Below, piece after piece: positions 43,689 to 52,351 of a stretch of DNA of 64,000 nucleotides. The stretch's first letter is position 1; each line of letters opens with the position of its first letter. The translations under genes were made by a program, and so were the position numbers. The stretch comes from Lachnospiraceae bacterium. GTDB lineage: Bacteria > Bacillota > Clostridia > Lachnospirales > Lachnospiraceae. The notes beneath the pieces are model-generated. The model worked only from the letters and a program-made list of their open reading frames with translations, was not told the origin of the DNA and did no database searches. Location of the stretch: NCBI GenBank assembly GCA_022845955.1, contig AP025576.1, forward strand, positions 4,216,001-4,280,000, in the 5' to 3' direction.

Positions 43689-44259
43689 CCATCCCCTCCC
43701 ATCTGCGGTAGCCTTCTCCCTCCAAGCCGAACATATCCAGAATTTTACCCGTAATATGCCTTATGCAGCAGTCCAGGGAATCCGGATGGTTATAAAAGCT
43801 CAGGACCGGGGGCAGGATCACCGCTCCGTACCGGCTGAGTTCATACAGATTCCGCAGATGGATGGTGCTTAACGGGCATTCCCGGGCCACAAGGACCAGC
43901 CTTCTGCGCTCCTTAAGCGTCACATCCGCAGCCCTGAGAAGCAGGTTATCGCTGTAGCCGGATGCAATTCCTGCTGCTGTTTTCATGCTGCAGGGAACTA
44001 CGATCATGCCGTCCGTCCGAAAGCTCCCGCTGGCGGGAGCCGCTCCGATATTCTGGTTATCATAGACATAATCCGCCATTTTTTCCAACACCTGCGGCGT
44101 CTGTCCTGTCTCCTGAAGCAAGGTCCGCGCAGCTCCTTCGGTATATATCAAATGGGTTTCTGCCTGATCCCGGCGTGCTCTCAGCTGCCGAAGCAGTTCC
44201 CATGCAAGAGGCATACCGGAAGCGCCGCTGATTCCGACTATTATTCTTTTTTTATCCAT
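43675..44259 (-). CDS. ubiX: UbiX-type flavin prenyltransferase
   Basis: A 194-residue flavoprotein that attaches a dimethylallyl unit to FMN, making the cofactor of UbiD-family decarboxylases. GISGASGMPLAWELL near residue 9, then PASGSFRTDGMIVVPCSMKTAAGIASGYSDNLLLRAADV (marked by its S-F, C-S-M and DNLL residues), RRLVLVAREC PLS near 118. ATG 44259 follows a GGAGG and overlaps the decarboxylase gene. LpdB of Lactobacillus is the matching partner of gallate decarboxylase. Confidence 0.92.
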   Translation of the reverse strand: MDKKRIIVGISGASGMPLAWELLRQLRARRDQAETHLIYTEGAARTLLQETGQTPQVLEKMADYVYDNQNIGAAPASGSFRTDGMIVVPCSMKTAAGIASGYSDNLLLRAADVTLKERRRLVLVARECPLSTIHLRNLYELSRYGAVILPPVLSFYNHPDSLDCCIRHITGKILDMFGLEGEGYRRWEGMDENL

Positions 44260-45719
44260 TTTGACGGATCCACCTCCATAAATGCAGCACGCCGGAACCG
44301 TTCTTTCATGGAAAACGGAACCGTACAATCATAGATGGTCTTGCAGGATATTCCCACATCCGGTATGGATGGGCTGTAGTCCGGCCGCTGGCTGGGATCC
44401 AGGGGATGGCACCGCACGCCGGGGATGAATACCGTATCCACATCTCCCTGATACCGGGTATTCAGCGCCCACAGCACGTCATCCGTATCAAAAAGATCCA
44501 CATCCTCATCCACCAGAATGATATGCTTCAATTCCGAAAAGGCGCTGAAGGCCAGCAGGGCGGCCTGGCGCTGCCTGCCCTCATCACTGGGCATCTTTTT
44601 GGCAATCTGAAGGATAACCATATATTTCCCGCCTCCCGACGGATGGGCATAGACATTCTTCAGCCGGCCCGACATGGCTTTTTCCACCATGGCATAAATG
44701 CTGGCTTCCGTACAGATACCCGCCATATTCACATGTTCCATGCCCGGCCCGATACAGGTCTGCATGATCGGATTTTTCCGATGTGTCACCGCTTTCACCC
44801 GGATCAGCCTGCATTCGTCGCTGGCCGGTCCCGTGTAACCCGGGAATTCCGGCATGGCATAACCGGTATTGCTGCCCTGATCCTCCCGGATTCTTACGCC
44901 GGGAAGGATTTCCCCTTCAATCACATATTCAGCATTGGCAATGGCATTCTCCTGTATGGTCAGGCAGGGACACAGCCTGACAGGCTGCCTGCGCAATGCG
45001 CCGGCTATGGACAGTTCATTAAATCCAAGCGGGGTTGTGGGCGGTTCAAAACAGGAGGTGACCGCAATTGCGGGATCCACACCGATGCTTATGGAAATGG
45101 GCAGCGGCTGTCCCAGCTCCTGGGCGCGCTCCGCCATGGCTCCGATATGTCTGGCTCCCGGGGTAAAGAAAATGGACAGTTCCGCGTTTCCCTGAAGGCA
45201 CATACGGTGTATGGTCACATCGCTGACACCGGTATCCGGGTGGCTGGCATAGCACATTCCCAGTGTGATATAGGGGCCTGCATCCACCGGTGTGTTCGTA
45301 GGCGCGGGAAGCAGCTTTCGCAGATCAAAACCATCCTCCTGTGCATAATGTACCACCTCCTGGCAGGGCGCAGGCTCACGGGATAGTTCCGGGGGAACCG
45401 GACTCCGGGCACACTCGCATAAAAGCCGGCCCAAAGACTCCGGAGGACAGCCAAGCAGAAGGCCCACCCGTTTCCTGCTTCCCAGGATCCCAATCGCTGC
45501 CGACGCATCCGGAAACCCTTTCAGATTATGAAATATCATAGCCGGCCCGTTTACTCCTGCCGGCCGTTTTACGGTGCCGCCGGCCCCTACATAACGGTAA
45601 ACCCCAGCCAGTTCGGCCATGGTATCCACCGGCACATCCGTTTCCACCAACTGGCCTTCCTCGTTTTGCAGCACCTGCAGGGCGGTCCGCAAATCCAAAA
45701 TTTCTGTCCTGTAATCCAT
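44241..45719 (-). CDS. lpdC: UbiD-family decarboxylase, probable gallate decarboxylase
   Basis: A 492-residue UbiD-family enzyme that would use prenylated FMN. Family segments: the Asp/Arg-rich N-terminal region, MCLQGNAELSIFF near residue 180, SIGVDPAIAVTSCFEPPTT near 218, AEYVIEGEILPG near 270 with the metal and catalytic glutamates, and HIILVDEDVDLFDTDDVLWAL near 398. UbiD enzymes differ in substrate; gallate is inferred because the next gene is a tannase, and because LpdC, the Lactobacillus gallate decarboxylase, has almost this length. ATG 45719 follows AAAGGAGCCGCT. Confidence 0.85.
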   Translation of the reverse strand: MDYRTEILDLRTALQVLQNEEGQLVETDVPVDTMAELAGVYRYVGAGGTVKRPAGVNGPAMIFHNLKGFPDASAAIGILGSRKRVGLLLGCPPESLGRLLCECARSPVPPELSREPAPCQEVVHYAQEDGFDLRKLLPAPTNTPVDAGPYITLGMCYASHPDTGVSDVTIHRMCLQGNAELSIFFTPGARHIGAMAERAQELGQPLPISISIGVDPAIAVTSCFEPPTTPLGFNELSIAGALRRQPVRLCPCLTIQENAIANAEYVIEGEILPGVRIREDQGSNTGYAMPEFPGYTGPASDECRLIRVKAVTHRKNPIMQTCIGPGMEHVNMAGICTEASIYAMVEKAMSGRLKNVYAHPSGGGKYMVILQIAKKMPSDEGRQRQAALLAFSAFSELKHIILVDEDVDLFDTDDVLWALNTRYQGDVDTVFIPGVRCHPLDPSQRPDYSPSIPDVGISCKTIYDCTVPFSMKERFRRAAFMEVDPSKWIKKE

Positions 45720-45730
45720 AGCGGCTCCTT

Positions 45731-47140
45731 TCATACATTGCAAATACGGTCAATCCAGGCAAACAGCTCCGGTAAATCGTAATCTCCCGCATGGGGCAGT
45801 CCCCAGGGAAGATGGTAGTCCACCTGTATGCCCTGTTTTTTCAGGGCGGCGGCCAGCAGGGCGGAAACCGCCAGGGAAGTATCCCGGTCGGAAGCGCCGT
45901 GACGGATACGGAAACAGGGTGCCGTATCGCAATGGCTGTCGCCTATATAGTTCATCGGATTCATCCGCCGGATCTGGCCTTCTTCTGCCATCTCCCCCTC
46001 CGCTTTGGTATGTTCCAGGCTGAAGCGGGTAAAATGCCGGGAAGCGATGCCATCGGTTCCGAACAACTCATTTTCCGGTGTTTGCAACCATACGTCATCA
46101 AAGGCAGGCGTGGTTTTCATCCTGGTACGGAATGCCGTAAATTGTGCAAAATCCACATCCACCGCTTTCCCGTCACGTATTTGAATCCAGGGACAGCCGG
46201 TAAAATCCATTCCTCCTTCCATTGCCTTTTGTATAGATTCCATGATACGGTCTTTGATATATTGTTGAAAGCTTCCATTCCCATCCTCTTCTAAAATAAG
46301 GTCATTTCCCCGTTCATCCGTCAAATGTAAACTGTTCACATAGGATGGGAATAATTTTTTAAGTTCAGCGGAAAGCTTTTTCTGTTCCTCCGTCTGTGTC
46401 CCCGTCACGGGCTGCCTCTTCATCTCTCCGGTTTCCGCATCCTTATCAAAACGCATGTACCGGTAATCATGCAGACCGTTGAATTCCCATTCATAGGCCA
46501 TATCCCCATGCTCCAGATTAGTAATAGGACAATAGCAGGATACGGCATAAATATCGTCCCCCGCCTCGGCGGCTCCAGCCGCATCCAGATAGCTTTCATA
46601 GTCCGGATGATTTCCCGTCACTCCCAGCAGCGCGGAAAGCGCTCCGCCGGCGCTCGTTCCATTGGATATAATCCGTGACATATTACCGCAGATCCGTTCC
46701 CGGTTATACTTCAGGTATCGCACAGCCGCCTTGAGATCCACGATGCAGGCCGGGGCACAGCCGATATTGCTTCCGTCAGCCCCCGTAAGCCCTCTGCCCC
46801 TGGCTCCCACAGATACCGCCACACAGCCATGCTGCAGTGCAAAGAAAAGGGCGTTGGTTTTCCCCATAAAATGATTGCCCGGCTTCTCCGGTTTTCCCGG
46901 CATATATCCGCCCACCGTATTTGCCAGAAATACAGGGGCCGTATGCCTGTCATAACGGCCTATCGTCCCTCCTTCCATAAGCAATTCCGGCACATATATA
47001 TTCATCCTCTGGTATTCTTCGGCCACCGGCCTTTCCACATATACCAAATCTTCATAGGCCCTGTAAACCACAGTATGGCCTTCCGCCTCCACAGACTCCA
47101 CCCGGTAATTTTCCGGATTAAAAAGCAGACTATACCCCAT
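45731..47140 (-). CDS. Tannase (tannin acyl hydrolase), bacterial subtype B
   Basis: A 469-residue alpha/beta hydrolase, the same length as the structurally known Lactobacillus plantarum tannase as I recall it. Nucleophile Ser163 in SNGTSAGGALSALLG, acid Asp418 in RHGASDRD, base His450 in LPHAGDYD. The residues known to contact the galloyl hydroxyls also appear at matching places: Lys342, Glu356 and Asp420, one position before the Lactobacillus numbering. It would cleave galloyl esters to gallate. There is no signal peptide, so it should act in the cytoplasm on small imported esters. ATG 47140 follows GAGAGGATAAAAAA. It is the first gene of the operon. Confidence 0.93.
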   Translation of the reverse strand: MGYSLLFNPENYRVESVEAEGHTVVYRAYEDLVYVERPVAEEYQRMNIYVPELLMEGGTIGRYDRHTAPVFLANTVGGYMPGKPEKPGNHFMGKTNALFFALQHGCVAVSVGARGRGLTGADGSNIGCAPACIVDLKAAVRYLKYNRERICGNMSRIISNGTSAGGALSALLGVTGNHPDYESYLDAAGAAEAGDDIYAVSCYCPITNLEHGDMAYEWEFNGLHDYRYMRFDKDAETGEMKRQPVTGTQTEEQKKLSAELKKLFPSYVNSLHLTDERGNDLILEEDGNGSFQQYIKDRIMESIQKAMEGGMDFTGCPWIQIRDGKAVDVDFAQFTAFRTRMKTTPAFDDVWLQTPENELFGTDGIASRHFTRFSLEHTKAEGEMAEEGQIRRMNPMNYIGDSHCDTAPCFRIRHGASDRDTSLAVSALLAAALKKQGIQVDYHLPWGLPHAGDYDLPELFAWIDRICNV

Positions 47141-47225
47141 TTTTTTATCCTCTCTTCCTTTTTCCATAGCAGTCCGACACTTTATGTAACCGTTCAGACA
47201 GCCCTTTATGTCCTGCCTGTGGTTC

Positions 47226-47254
47226 ATTATAGAAAATTATGGATTGGCAGGCAA
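47226..47254 (-). promoter_or_regulatory. Promoter of the tannase operon
   Basis: Minus strand TTGCCT (47254-47249), 17-bp spacer, TATAAT (47231-47226). Its -35 element shares position 47249 with the -35 of the divergent LysR promoter. Confidence 0.75.
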
Positions 47255-47272
47255 TTCGAAAAAGGGTATAAT
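47244..47272 (+). promoter_or_regulatory. Promoter of the LysR regulator
   Basis: TTGGCA (47244-47249), 17-bp spacer, TATAAT (47267-47272). A long dyad TGCCTG (47214-47219) / CAGGCA (47248-47253) spans both promoters and may be the regulator binding site. Confidence 0.75.
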
Positions 47273-47303
47273 ATATTCCAAACAAGAATAAATAGGAGTC
47301 CTT

Positions 47304-48218
47304 ATGAATATCGATTATCTGAAAGAATTTGTGGTTCTCGCCGATACCGGCAATTTTTCCAGGGCTGCGGATGCTCTTTTCCTCTCCCAGTCCAGTCTGT
47401 CCAAACATATAAAAGCGATGGAACAGGAGCTTGCCATTCCTCTTTTCCGGCGTACCACGCGCTGTCTTGAACTCACGGAGGATGGAATGTCTTTTCTTAC
47501 TTATGCCCGCCAGATATCCCGCCTTCAATATGAATATGAAACGGCGCTCTACCACTCCCGGGAGAGAAAGAAAACCACCCTCACCATAGGTTCCATTCCG
47601 GTGATGGCCCAATACGGCATAACAGATACCATCCTTCTTTTTAACCAGAGCAATTCTTCCTTTCATGTACATGTTCTGGAGGAAGAATCCACCGTTCTGA
47701 AGCAGATGCTGCGGGACGGCAAATGTGAACTGGCTTTTATCCGGGAAGGAGAAGAAACGGAACCGGATTTTGTCCATATCCCCTATACAGCCGACCGTCT
47801 CGCCGCAGTATGCTCTCCTGCCGCTTTCCCAAAAGAGGATACCCAACTCCCTCTTTCCCGGCTAAAAAAAGAAAAGCTCCTTCTGTTGAACGAAGGAACT
47901 CTTCTTTATTCTCTCTGTATCAGGGCCTGTGAGGAAGCAGGATTTACTCCCGGTGTCTCTTATACCAGCCACCGGATTGAAAACATAATCGATCTGGTTT
48001 CCAAAAATATGGGAATCGGCCTGCTGATGCAAAAGCAGGCCGCCTATTATGCGAACAACGCAGATATCCGGATTCTTCCCGTCGAACCGGAGCTGACTAC
48101 ACACATTGATCTTTGCTATAGAAAAGGCCACAATCTGTCCCCTATCGCAAAGCATTTCGTATCCTGTATGAATCTCTGCAGAAACCAGACCCCCCTTGCG
48201 GCAGACTTGCCTTCATGA
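47304..48218 (+). CDS. LysR family regulator of the tannase operon
   Basis: A 304-residue LysR-type regulator. N-terminal winged helix-turn-helix: FVVLADTGNFSRAADALFLS and QSSLSKHIKAMEQELAIPLF in the first 50 residues. The effector domain follows (about 90-295). It is transcribed away from the tannase gene with a 163-bp spacer and overlapping promoters, the classical arrangement of a LysR activator that also represses itself. By analogy with TanR of Lactobacillus the inducer could be gallate or a gallate ester. AGGAGTCCTT precedes the start. Confidence 0.93.
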   Translation: MNIDYLKEFVVLADTGNFSRAADALFLSQSSLSKHIKAMEQELAIPLFRRTTRCLELTEDGMSFLTYARQISRLQYEYETALYHSRERKKTTLTIGSIPVMAQYGITDTILLFNQSNSSFHVHVLEEESTVLKQMLRDGKCELAFIREGEETEPDFVHIPYTADRLAAVCSPAAFPKEDTQLPLSRLKKEKLLLLNEGTLLYSLCIRACEEAGFTPGVSYTSHRIENIIDLVSKNMGIGLLMQKQAAYYANNADIRILPVEPELTTHIDLCYRKGHNLSPIAKHFVSCMNLCRNQTPLAADLPS

Positions 48219-48232
48219 AAGGCAGTCTTCTG
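48205..48232 (+). terminator. Weak hairpin after the LysR gene
   Basis: GACT-GCCTT and AAGGC-GTC pair around CATG with bulges, overlapping the last codons; the T content downstream is low. Support is limited. Confidence 0.3.
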
Positions 48233-48295
48233 TCATCCGGTACCCAATCTGTTTTCAGATTCCTACCGAATGTTCTTTTTCCAGGCGTATAAAAA

Positions 48296-48694
48296 TCATT
48301 CTTCCACGCCCTCACTCGCAAAGAACTGTGCAGCAGTCATACATTTAGGATGCTCCATTTCAAGACTTAAAAAATCCTTATCCCCCGTGAGAATAATATC
48401 CACATCTGACACAATTGCCGCATTTAAGATCGGCTGGTCTTTTGCGTCGCGTATCAACTTTTCCGCATGGTCTACCGCCGGTATTAACTCATAAGACATT
48501 TCCGCAAGCAACACTTCTGCGTCCGGCAGGAACTTTGGGGCTTTTCGTTTCAGAATATCCCGCAATTCCACTAAGATACGGTCACACAGGACAATTTCGT
48601 GATTATCCGCAACATACAAAAGCGTTCGCGCCGGTTTAGATTGTGGAAAGACCAATGCGGAGAACAGGATATTTGTGTCAACCAATATCCGCAT
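48296..48694 (-). CDS. PIN-domain toxin (VapC-like)
   Basis: A 132-residue PIN domain ribonuclease. Metal-binding acids: Asp6 in LVDTNILFSAL, Glu43 in LVELRDIL, and Asp in VDIILTGDKDF near residue 104. It starts 1 bp after the stop codon of the AbrB-like antitoxin, so the two form a toxin-antitoxin operon. PIN toxins of this type cut specific RNAs. Confidence 0.85.
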   Translation of the reverse strand: MRILVDTNILFSALVFPQSKPARTLLYVADNHEIVLCDRILVELRDILKRKAPKFLPDAEVLLAEMSYELIPAVDHAEKLIRDAKDQPILNAAIVSDVDIILTGDKDFLSLEMEHPKCMTAAQFFASEGVEE

Positions 48695-48695
48695 A

Positions 48696-48953
48696 TTACC
48701 TTTTCTTTCCGTATCTTACTTCATCTACAAGTGCCTGAATATCATCTTCACTGTAAACACCCATTTCTTCGGCAACCCCGGAAAAAGCGGCTTGCGCTTT
48801 ACGGATTGCTTTGGTAGAAGCATTACTCACAACAATTTCTCCGTCCTGCTTCTGGTAAAACAGAATTTTATCCCCGGACTTTAATCCGAGCAGCCTCCGT
48901 ATTTCCGCTGGCACGGTGATTTGGCCGTTTGCAGAGATTTTCGCCAAATTCAT
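48696..48953 (-). CDS. AbrB/MazE-like antitoxin
   Basis: An 85-residue swapped-hairpin DNA-binding protein. The first 45 residues (AKISANGQITVPAEIRRLLG, then SGDKILFYQKQDGEIVV) are the SpoVT-AbrB fold; the rest is the toxin-binding tail. ATG 48953 follows AGAAAGGGTGATTAT; upstream in-frame Met codons lack a ribosome site. It should bind the PIN toxin and repress its own operon. Confidence 0.87.
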   Translation of the reverse strand: MNLAKISANGQITVPAEIRRLLGLKSGDKILFYQKQDGEIVVSNASTKAIRKAQAAFSGVAEEMGVYSEDDIQALVDEVRYGKKR

Positions 48954-49129
48954 ATAATCACCCTTTCTATTCTTGAAATTAAAAGAAAACTTGAGTTCAC
49001 TTATAGTATATCCCATTCCAGAATAAAAGTAAACTTTCCACAACGGAAAAAGTGCTGTCCCTCTCTGTAGTAAAAAAACATGATCCGTCCACTTTATACT
49101 ACCGTCCCGGGGAAAAGGTGTTATTTTTA

Positions 49130-49549
49130 CGCAAATACCTGCCGATTTCTACTTTCCCTTCCTGGCCTTTCCGGGTGTGCAGCCGTATACCTGCCGGAAC
49201 ATGCGCAGAAACAGCTTCTCATTATAAAAGCCGTGCCGTTCCTGCAGCTTCCGTATTTACCAAATCCACATAGATATGTTCCAGCCGGATCGTGTCCACA
49301 TATTCCAGATAGGTAACGCCCATCTGTTCCTAAAAAAACCGGGAAAAGTAAGCGGGGGTGAGCCCTTGGCTGTAGCACCGGAAAATGCCGCCTTCCTCCG
49401 CCAGCAGATAAGTTACCCCAAGTTCTTTTATCATATCCCGGATCCGGCCATACGCTTCCCGTACCTTTGGATCCGCCGTTTCGTATGTATCTTCGTACTC
49501 CACCCGGAACACACAGCAATGGATATCCGTCATAAGCCGCTCCAGCCAT
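49130..49549 (-). pseudogene. Decayed AraC-type regulator
   Basis: Fragments of an AraC-family C-terminus are readable on the minus strand in shifting frames: GLTPAYFSRFF, a stop, then EQMGVTYLEYVDTIRLEH, a stop, then EKLFLRMFRQVYGCTPGK. The order is that of the two helix-turn-helix motifs, with at least two inactivating lesions and no intact sensor domain. Confidence 0.65.
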
Positions 49550-49596
49550 GATATGGGGAGCTGCAGCAGAATCGCCTCTTTTCCTTGTCTGCTTTC

Positions 49597-50523
49597 TTAT
49601 TTTGTTGTAAAGGAAATCGTATCCGTTTTAAACAGACTTTGGAACGAATCACTGTCCAGTACGGAAAATTTCAGTTCCACTTCCTCCACGCTCGTAATAT
49701 TGTTTTCTTCCAAATCACTGGATAAAATGGTAACTTCCTTTACAGCCATTTTCCCATCATAAACGGATGCGGAAAAAATAGGGTTAATCATAAAACCGTT
49801 TATCGATACATCGCTGCAGCTGACACTTATATTTTTACCGGAATTATTTTCCAGATACAGCAGTATTCCGGCTCCCCAAAAGCTGTCTTCATCCACAAAT
49901 TTTCCCACAATACGTATCCCATCCTGGTTTACCAGCTCCTTGCCTTCGTCTGCTGCCTGGGTGTCCATATTTGCAAATTCCGAGGTCTGAACAGTCACCT
50001 TATCGTAGGTGGAAATTGTTTCAAAGCTGCTGCTGTCGTAGCTTCGGAAGTAGATTTCAATCTGTCCGATATTGGCAATACCCGCAGCCTCCAGGGAAGA
50101 AGCAGAAAGGTTTATTGTTTCATTTGCGCTTTTTCCCGCCGCAACCTTGGATGAAAACAGATCGGAAATCATATAGTTGTTCACGATTAATGCGTCACAG
50201 CCGATCCCCAGATCCTTATCCGTATTGTTTTCAATAAGAATTTTCAGGCCCGTTCCCCAGATAGAGTCCTCTTCCAGGCCCAGTGCCGTAATTTTTATCC
50301 CATCCTGATCCAACAACACCTGTTCCTCAATTGTGGGAAGGCCCGCTTCTTCCGGCGCTTCCTCTTCCTTTTTTTCCGAAGCGGTCTCCGTCGTACCATT
50401 GCCGGTATCATCCGCTATTGCTTTCGTGGTATCCTTATCCGTGGATCCGCTCCCTGCCGCCATCATGAGGAACACTGCCAGCACCGCCGTAACCGCTATC
50501 CTCATTTTCGTATTCTTTTTCAT
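49597..50523 (-). CDS. Secreted protein with two tandem beta-type repeats
   Basis: A 308-residue protein with an N-terminal hydrophobic signal (residues 6-23), a Thr/Glu-rich linker, and two homologous units of about 105 residues (about 70-180 and 195-305). Both units read DQDGI or NQDGI, then WGTGLKI or WGAGILL, ENN, a hydrophobic NNYMI or NGFMI segment, and end in a VT/IS-FTT strand. The signal looks like a lipoprotein signal but reads AAGSGS where a cysteine would be expected, so it cannot be lipidated at the usual site. No enzyme motif is seen. GAGGAGGATTCT precedes the ATG, which lies inside the VanZ-like gene. Confidence 0.7.
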   Translation of the reverse strand: MKKNTKMRIAVTAVLAVFLMMAAGSGSTDKDTTKAIADDTGNGTTETASEKKEEEAPEEAGLPTIEEQVLLDQDGIKITALGLEEDSIWGTGLKILIENNTDKDLGIGCDALIVNNYMISDLFSSKVAAGKSANETINLSASSLEAAGIANIGQIEIYFRSYDSSSFETISTYDKVTVQTSEFANMDTQAADEGKELVNQDGIRIVGKFVDEDSFWGAGILLYLENNSGKNISVSCSDVSINGFMINPIFSASVYDGKMAVKEVTILSSDLEENNITSVEEVELKFSVLDSDSFQSLFKTDTISFTTK

Positions 50524-50953
50524 AGAATCCTCCTCGCTTTTCCTTGTGTCGTTTTATTAAAAAGGCAGCCATAAGGACGGCCAGCCCTTCCAATACAATA
50601 TCCCATATATCAAAGGTTCCGGAAAGGAAGCCGGCCAGCTGCATCCATTCCGTTATTCCGGCAAATATCATACAGCCGGCGGACAGCTTCCCCAGGTTTC
50701 CTTCTTCTCCTGTAAACAGATATACGGCAAAAACCAGTGCATAGGCCCATGCCATATCACACAGGTAATTGCGGGCGAAACGGGATACCATGCCCGGCCC
50801 CGCCTCAGGCAGCCGATCCAGAGGAAGCCATTGCCCTGCCAACCGCAGAATGCGGATATTTCTTCCGCAAAACAGATAGATTAACAGCCCCAAAAGCAAT
50901 GCCGTCCCGATATGCAGCCCATAAAAAACGAAAGCTTTTCTTTTCACTTTCAT
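50435..50953 (-). CDS. VanZ-like membrane protein
   Basis: A 172-residue protein with about four membrane helices: near residues 8-28, 65-85, 93-113 and 118-135. FAGITEWMQLAGFLSGTFD, then DIVLEGLAVL fits the VanZ family, known for a role in teicoplanin resistance but widespread and mostly uncharacterised. ATG 50953 follows a GGCAGGAAAAGC. The C-terminal 30 residues overlap the next gene by 89 bp in another frame and are charged and low in structure, so the original stop may have been lost. Confidence 0.7.
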   Translation of the reverse strand: MKVKRKAFVFYGLHIGTALLLGLLIYLFCGRNIRILRLAGQWLPLDRLPEAGPGMVSRFARNYLCDMAWAYALVFAVYLFTGEEGNLGKLSAGCMIFAGITEWMQLAGFLSGTFDIWDIVLEGLAVLMAAFLIKRHKEKRGGFYEKEYENEDSGYGGAGSVPHDGGRERIHG

Positions 50954-50974
50954 GCTTTTCCTGCCCTTCCGCAT

Positions 50975-51024
50975 CAAAAAAGAAGAATCCCTACATCAAA
51001 GATATAGGAATTCTCCTTCTTTTT
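50975..51024 (-). terminator. Terminator after the Ser/Thr kinase
   Basis: AAAGAAGGAGAATTCCTATATC pairs (with one bulge) with GTAGGGATTCTTCTTT on the minus strand, followed by TTTTTT. Arms and loop are given by key residues at 50980-51022. Confidence 0.8.
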
Positions 51025-51064
51025 GGTATGCCCGCAGCATACTCCCCGTCTTTCCCCTGCACGG

Positions 51065-52183
51065 CTAATTAACCGGCAGGGAAGTCTCCAGGCTCATGCC
51101 CGCGTAAACCAGCACTACCGTCAATATAATCCGTATGACCAGAACCACATCTTTATTCCATCTGGAAAATGGGAAAATCTTTCTGTCCCATTCATAAAAA
51201 TTAGAAGCGATGAGGAGGGGAAGCCACATCATTATGAAGCAGGCGAGGAATTCCAGCAGAAATCCTGTCACTCCAAGGTTTACAGCTGCATTACCAACGA
51301 GTACCGCAGTGAATAATGACATGAAAATGTAACCTGCTAACGCTACCGCTTTTTTCCATATTTTCCCCGTGCGGAAGCCGGGAATAATGGCTTTCCTGCC
51401 CGGCTCCGCCTCTTCAGGAGCCGCCTCCTGCTCCGGTACATCCATTCTTCCGGGCATCAGCGCCTGACTCAATTCATGCACATTCTGGAACCGGCCGCCG
51501 GGATCCATCTGGATGCATTTCCGGATGATTCCCCCTATCCGGCCTCCCGGAATAATCACTGAGGGAAGCTTTCCCGTAATCATCACATTCAACAGCACAC
51601 CAATGCTGTAAATATCCGATTTGGAGTCCGTCTGGGCAAAACCGAACTGCTCCGGTGCTGCAAAACCTACGGTTCCCAGTACGGTAGTATCCGTACTCTG
51701 ATCCCTTTTTATATTCCGGGCGATCCCCATATCCAGGACCTTCACCACCTTATCCGTGGAGATCAGTACATTACCCGGATGGATATCCCGGTGCACCATT
51801 CCCAGGCTGTGGATAAATTCCAGCCCCTTAAGCAGCTGCAGAATAACAGGGACCGCTTCCTGCTCAGGCAGCGTCCCTCTCTGCTTCAGCAGCTCCTGAA
51901 GGGTAATCCCGCTCACATATTCGGTGATTACCACACACTGTTCCTTCAGCTTAATCACATCCCAAACCGGTACCACATTCGGATGAGGCTTGTTCAAAAG
52001 CTTCTCATATACCTTTCCCTGCGCCAGAGGCATACTTTTCTTAATCACAAGCCTGCCGTCCGAAACACGTCTGGCCAGCATCGTCTTATCTTCCTCTCCC
52101 GATGCCAGTTCCAGAACATCCTCATAATTTTCGTTCACGTATTGATGACGGATTTCTCCTGCCATCTGTGACGCATTATCCAT
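51065..52183 (-). CDS. Membrane-anchored Ser/Thr protein kinase
   Basis: A 372-residue Hanks-type kinase. VIKK (near residue 44) holds the ATP-binding lysine; HRDIHPGNVL near 132 is the catalytic loop; DMG replaces DFG near 150; FAAPEQFG is the activation segment end. The nucleotide loop is not the usual GxGxxG but ELASGEEDKT. About residues 270-365 contain three membrane helices followed by a short tail, so the kinase faces the cytoplasm. The only recognisable sensor part is the membrane region. It is divergent from the HTH protein at 52352. Confidence 0.88.
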   Translation of the reverse strand: MDNASQMAGEIRHQYVNENYEDVLELASGEEDKTMLARRVSDGRLVIKKSMPLAQGKVYEKLLNKPHPNVVPVWDVIKLKEQCVVITEYVSGITLQELLKQRGTLPEQEAVPVILQLLKGLEFIHSLGMVHRDIHPGNVLISTDKVVKVLDMGIARNIKRDQSTDTTVLGTVGFAAPEQFGFAQTDSKSDIYSIGVLLNVMITGKLPSVIIPGGRIGGIIRKCIQMDPGGRFQNVHELSQALMPGRMDVPEQEAAPEEAEPGRKAIIPGFRTGKIWKKAVALAGYIFMSLFTAVLVGNAAVNLGVTGFLLEFLACFIMMWLPLLIASNFYEWDRKIFPFSRWNKDVVLVIRIILTVVLVYAGMSLETSLPVN

Positions 52184-52279
52184 AACTTTTGTTCCTTTCT
52201 GCGTATTTATCTGTATGCTGCCCGCCTCACAATTTCCCGGATTCTCTTCTTTGTCCAGCCGCTGTCATTATACCGCCGC

Positions 52280-52308
52280 TTGACTCCCGTTTTTATACCG
52301 GCTACAAT
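52280..52308 (+). promoter_or_regulatory. Promoter of the HTH protein gene
   Basis: TTGACT (52280-52285), 17-bp spacer, TACAAT (52303-52308). On the other strand a TATAAT (52272-52267) overlaps this region and may be the kinase -10. Confidence 0.65.
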
Positions 52309-52351
52309 ATACCTATGCTTACTACTATAAAGAAGGATTCGGAATTAATCA

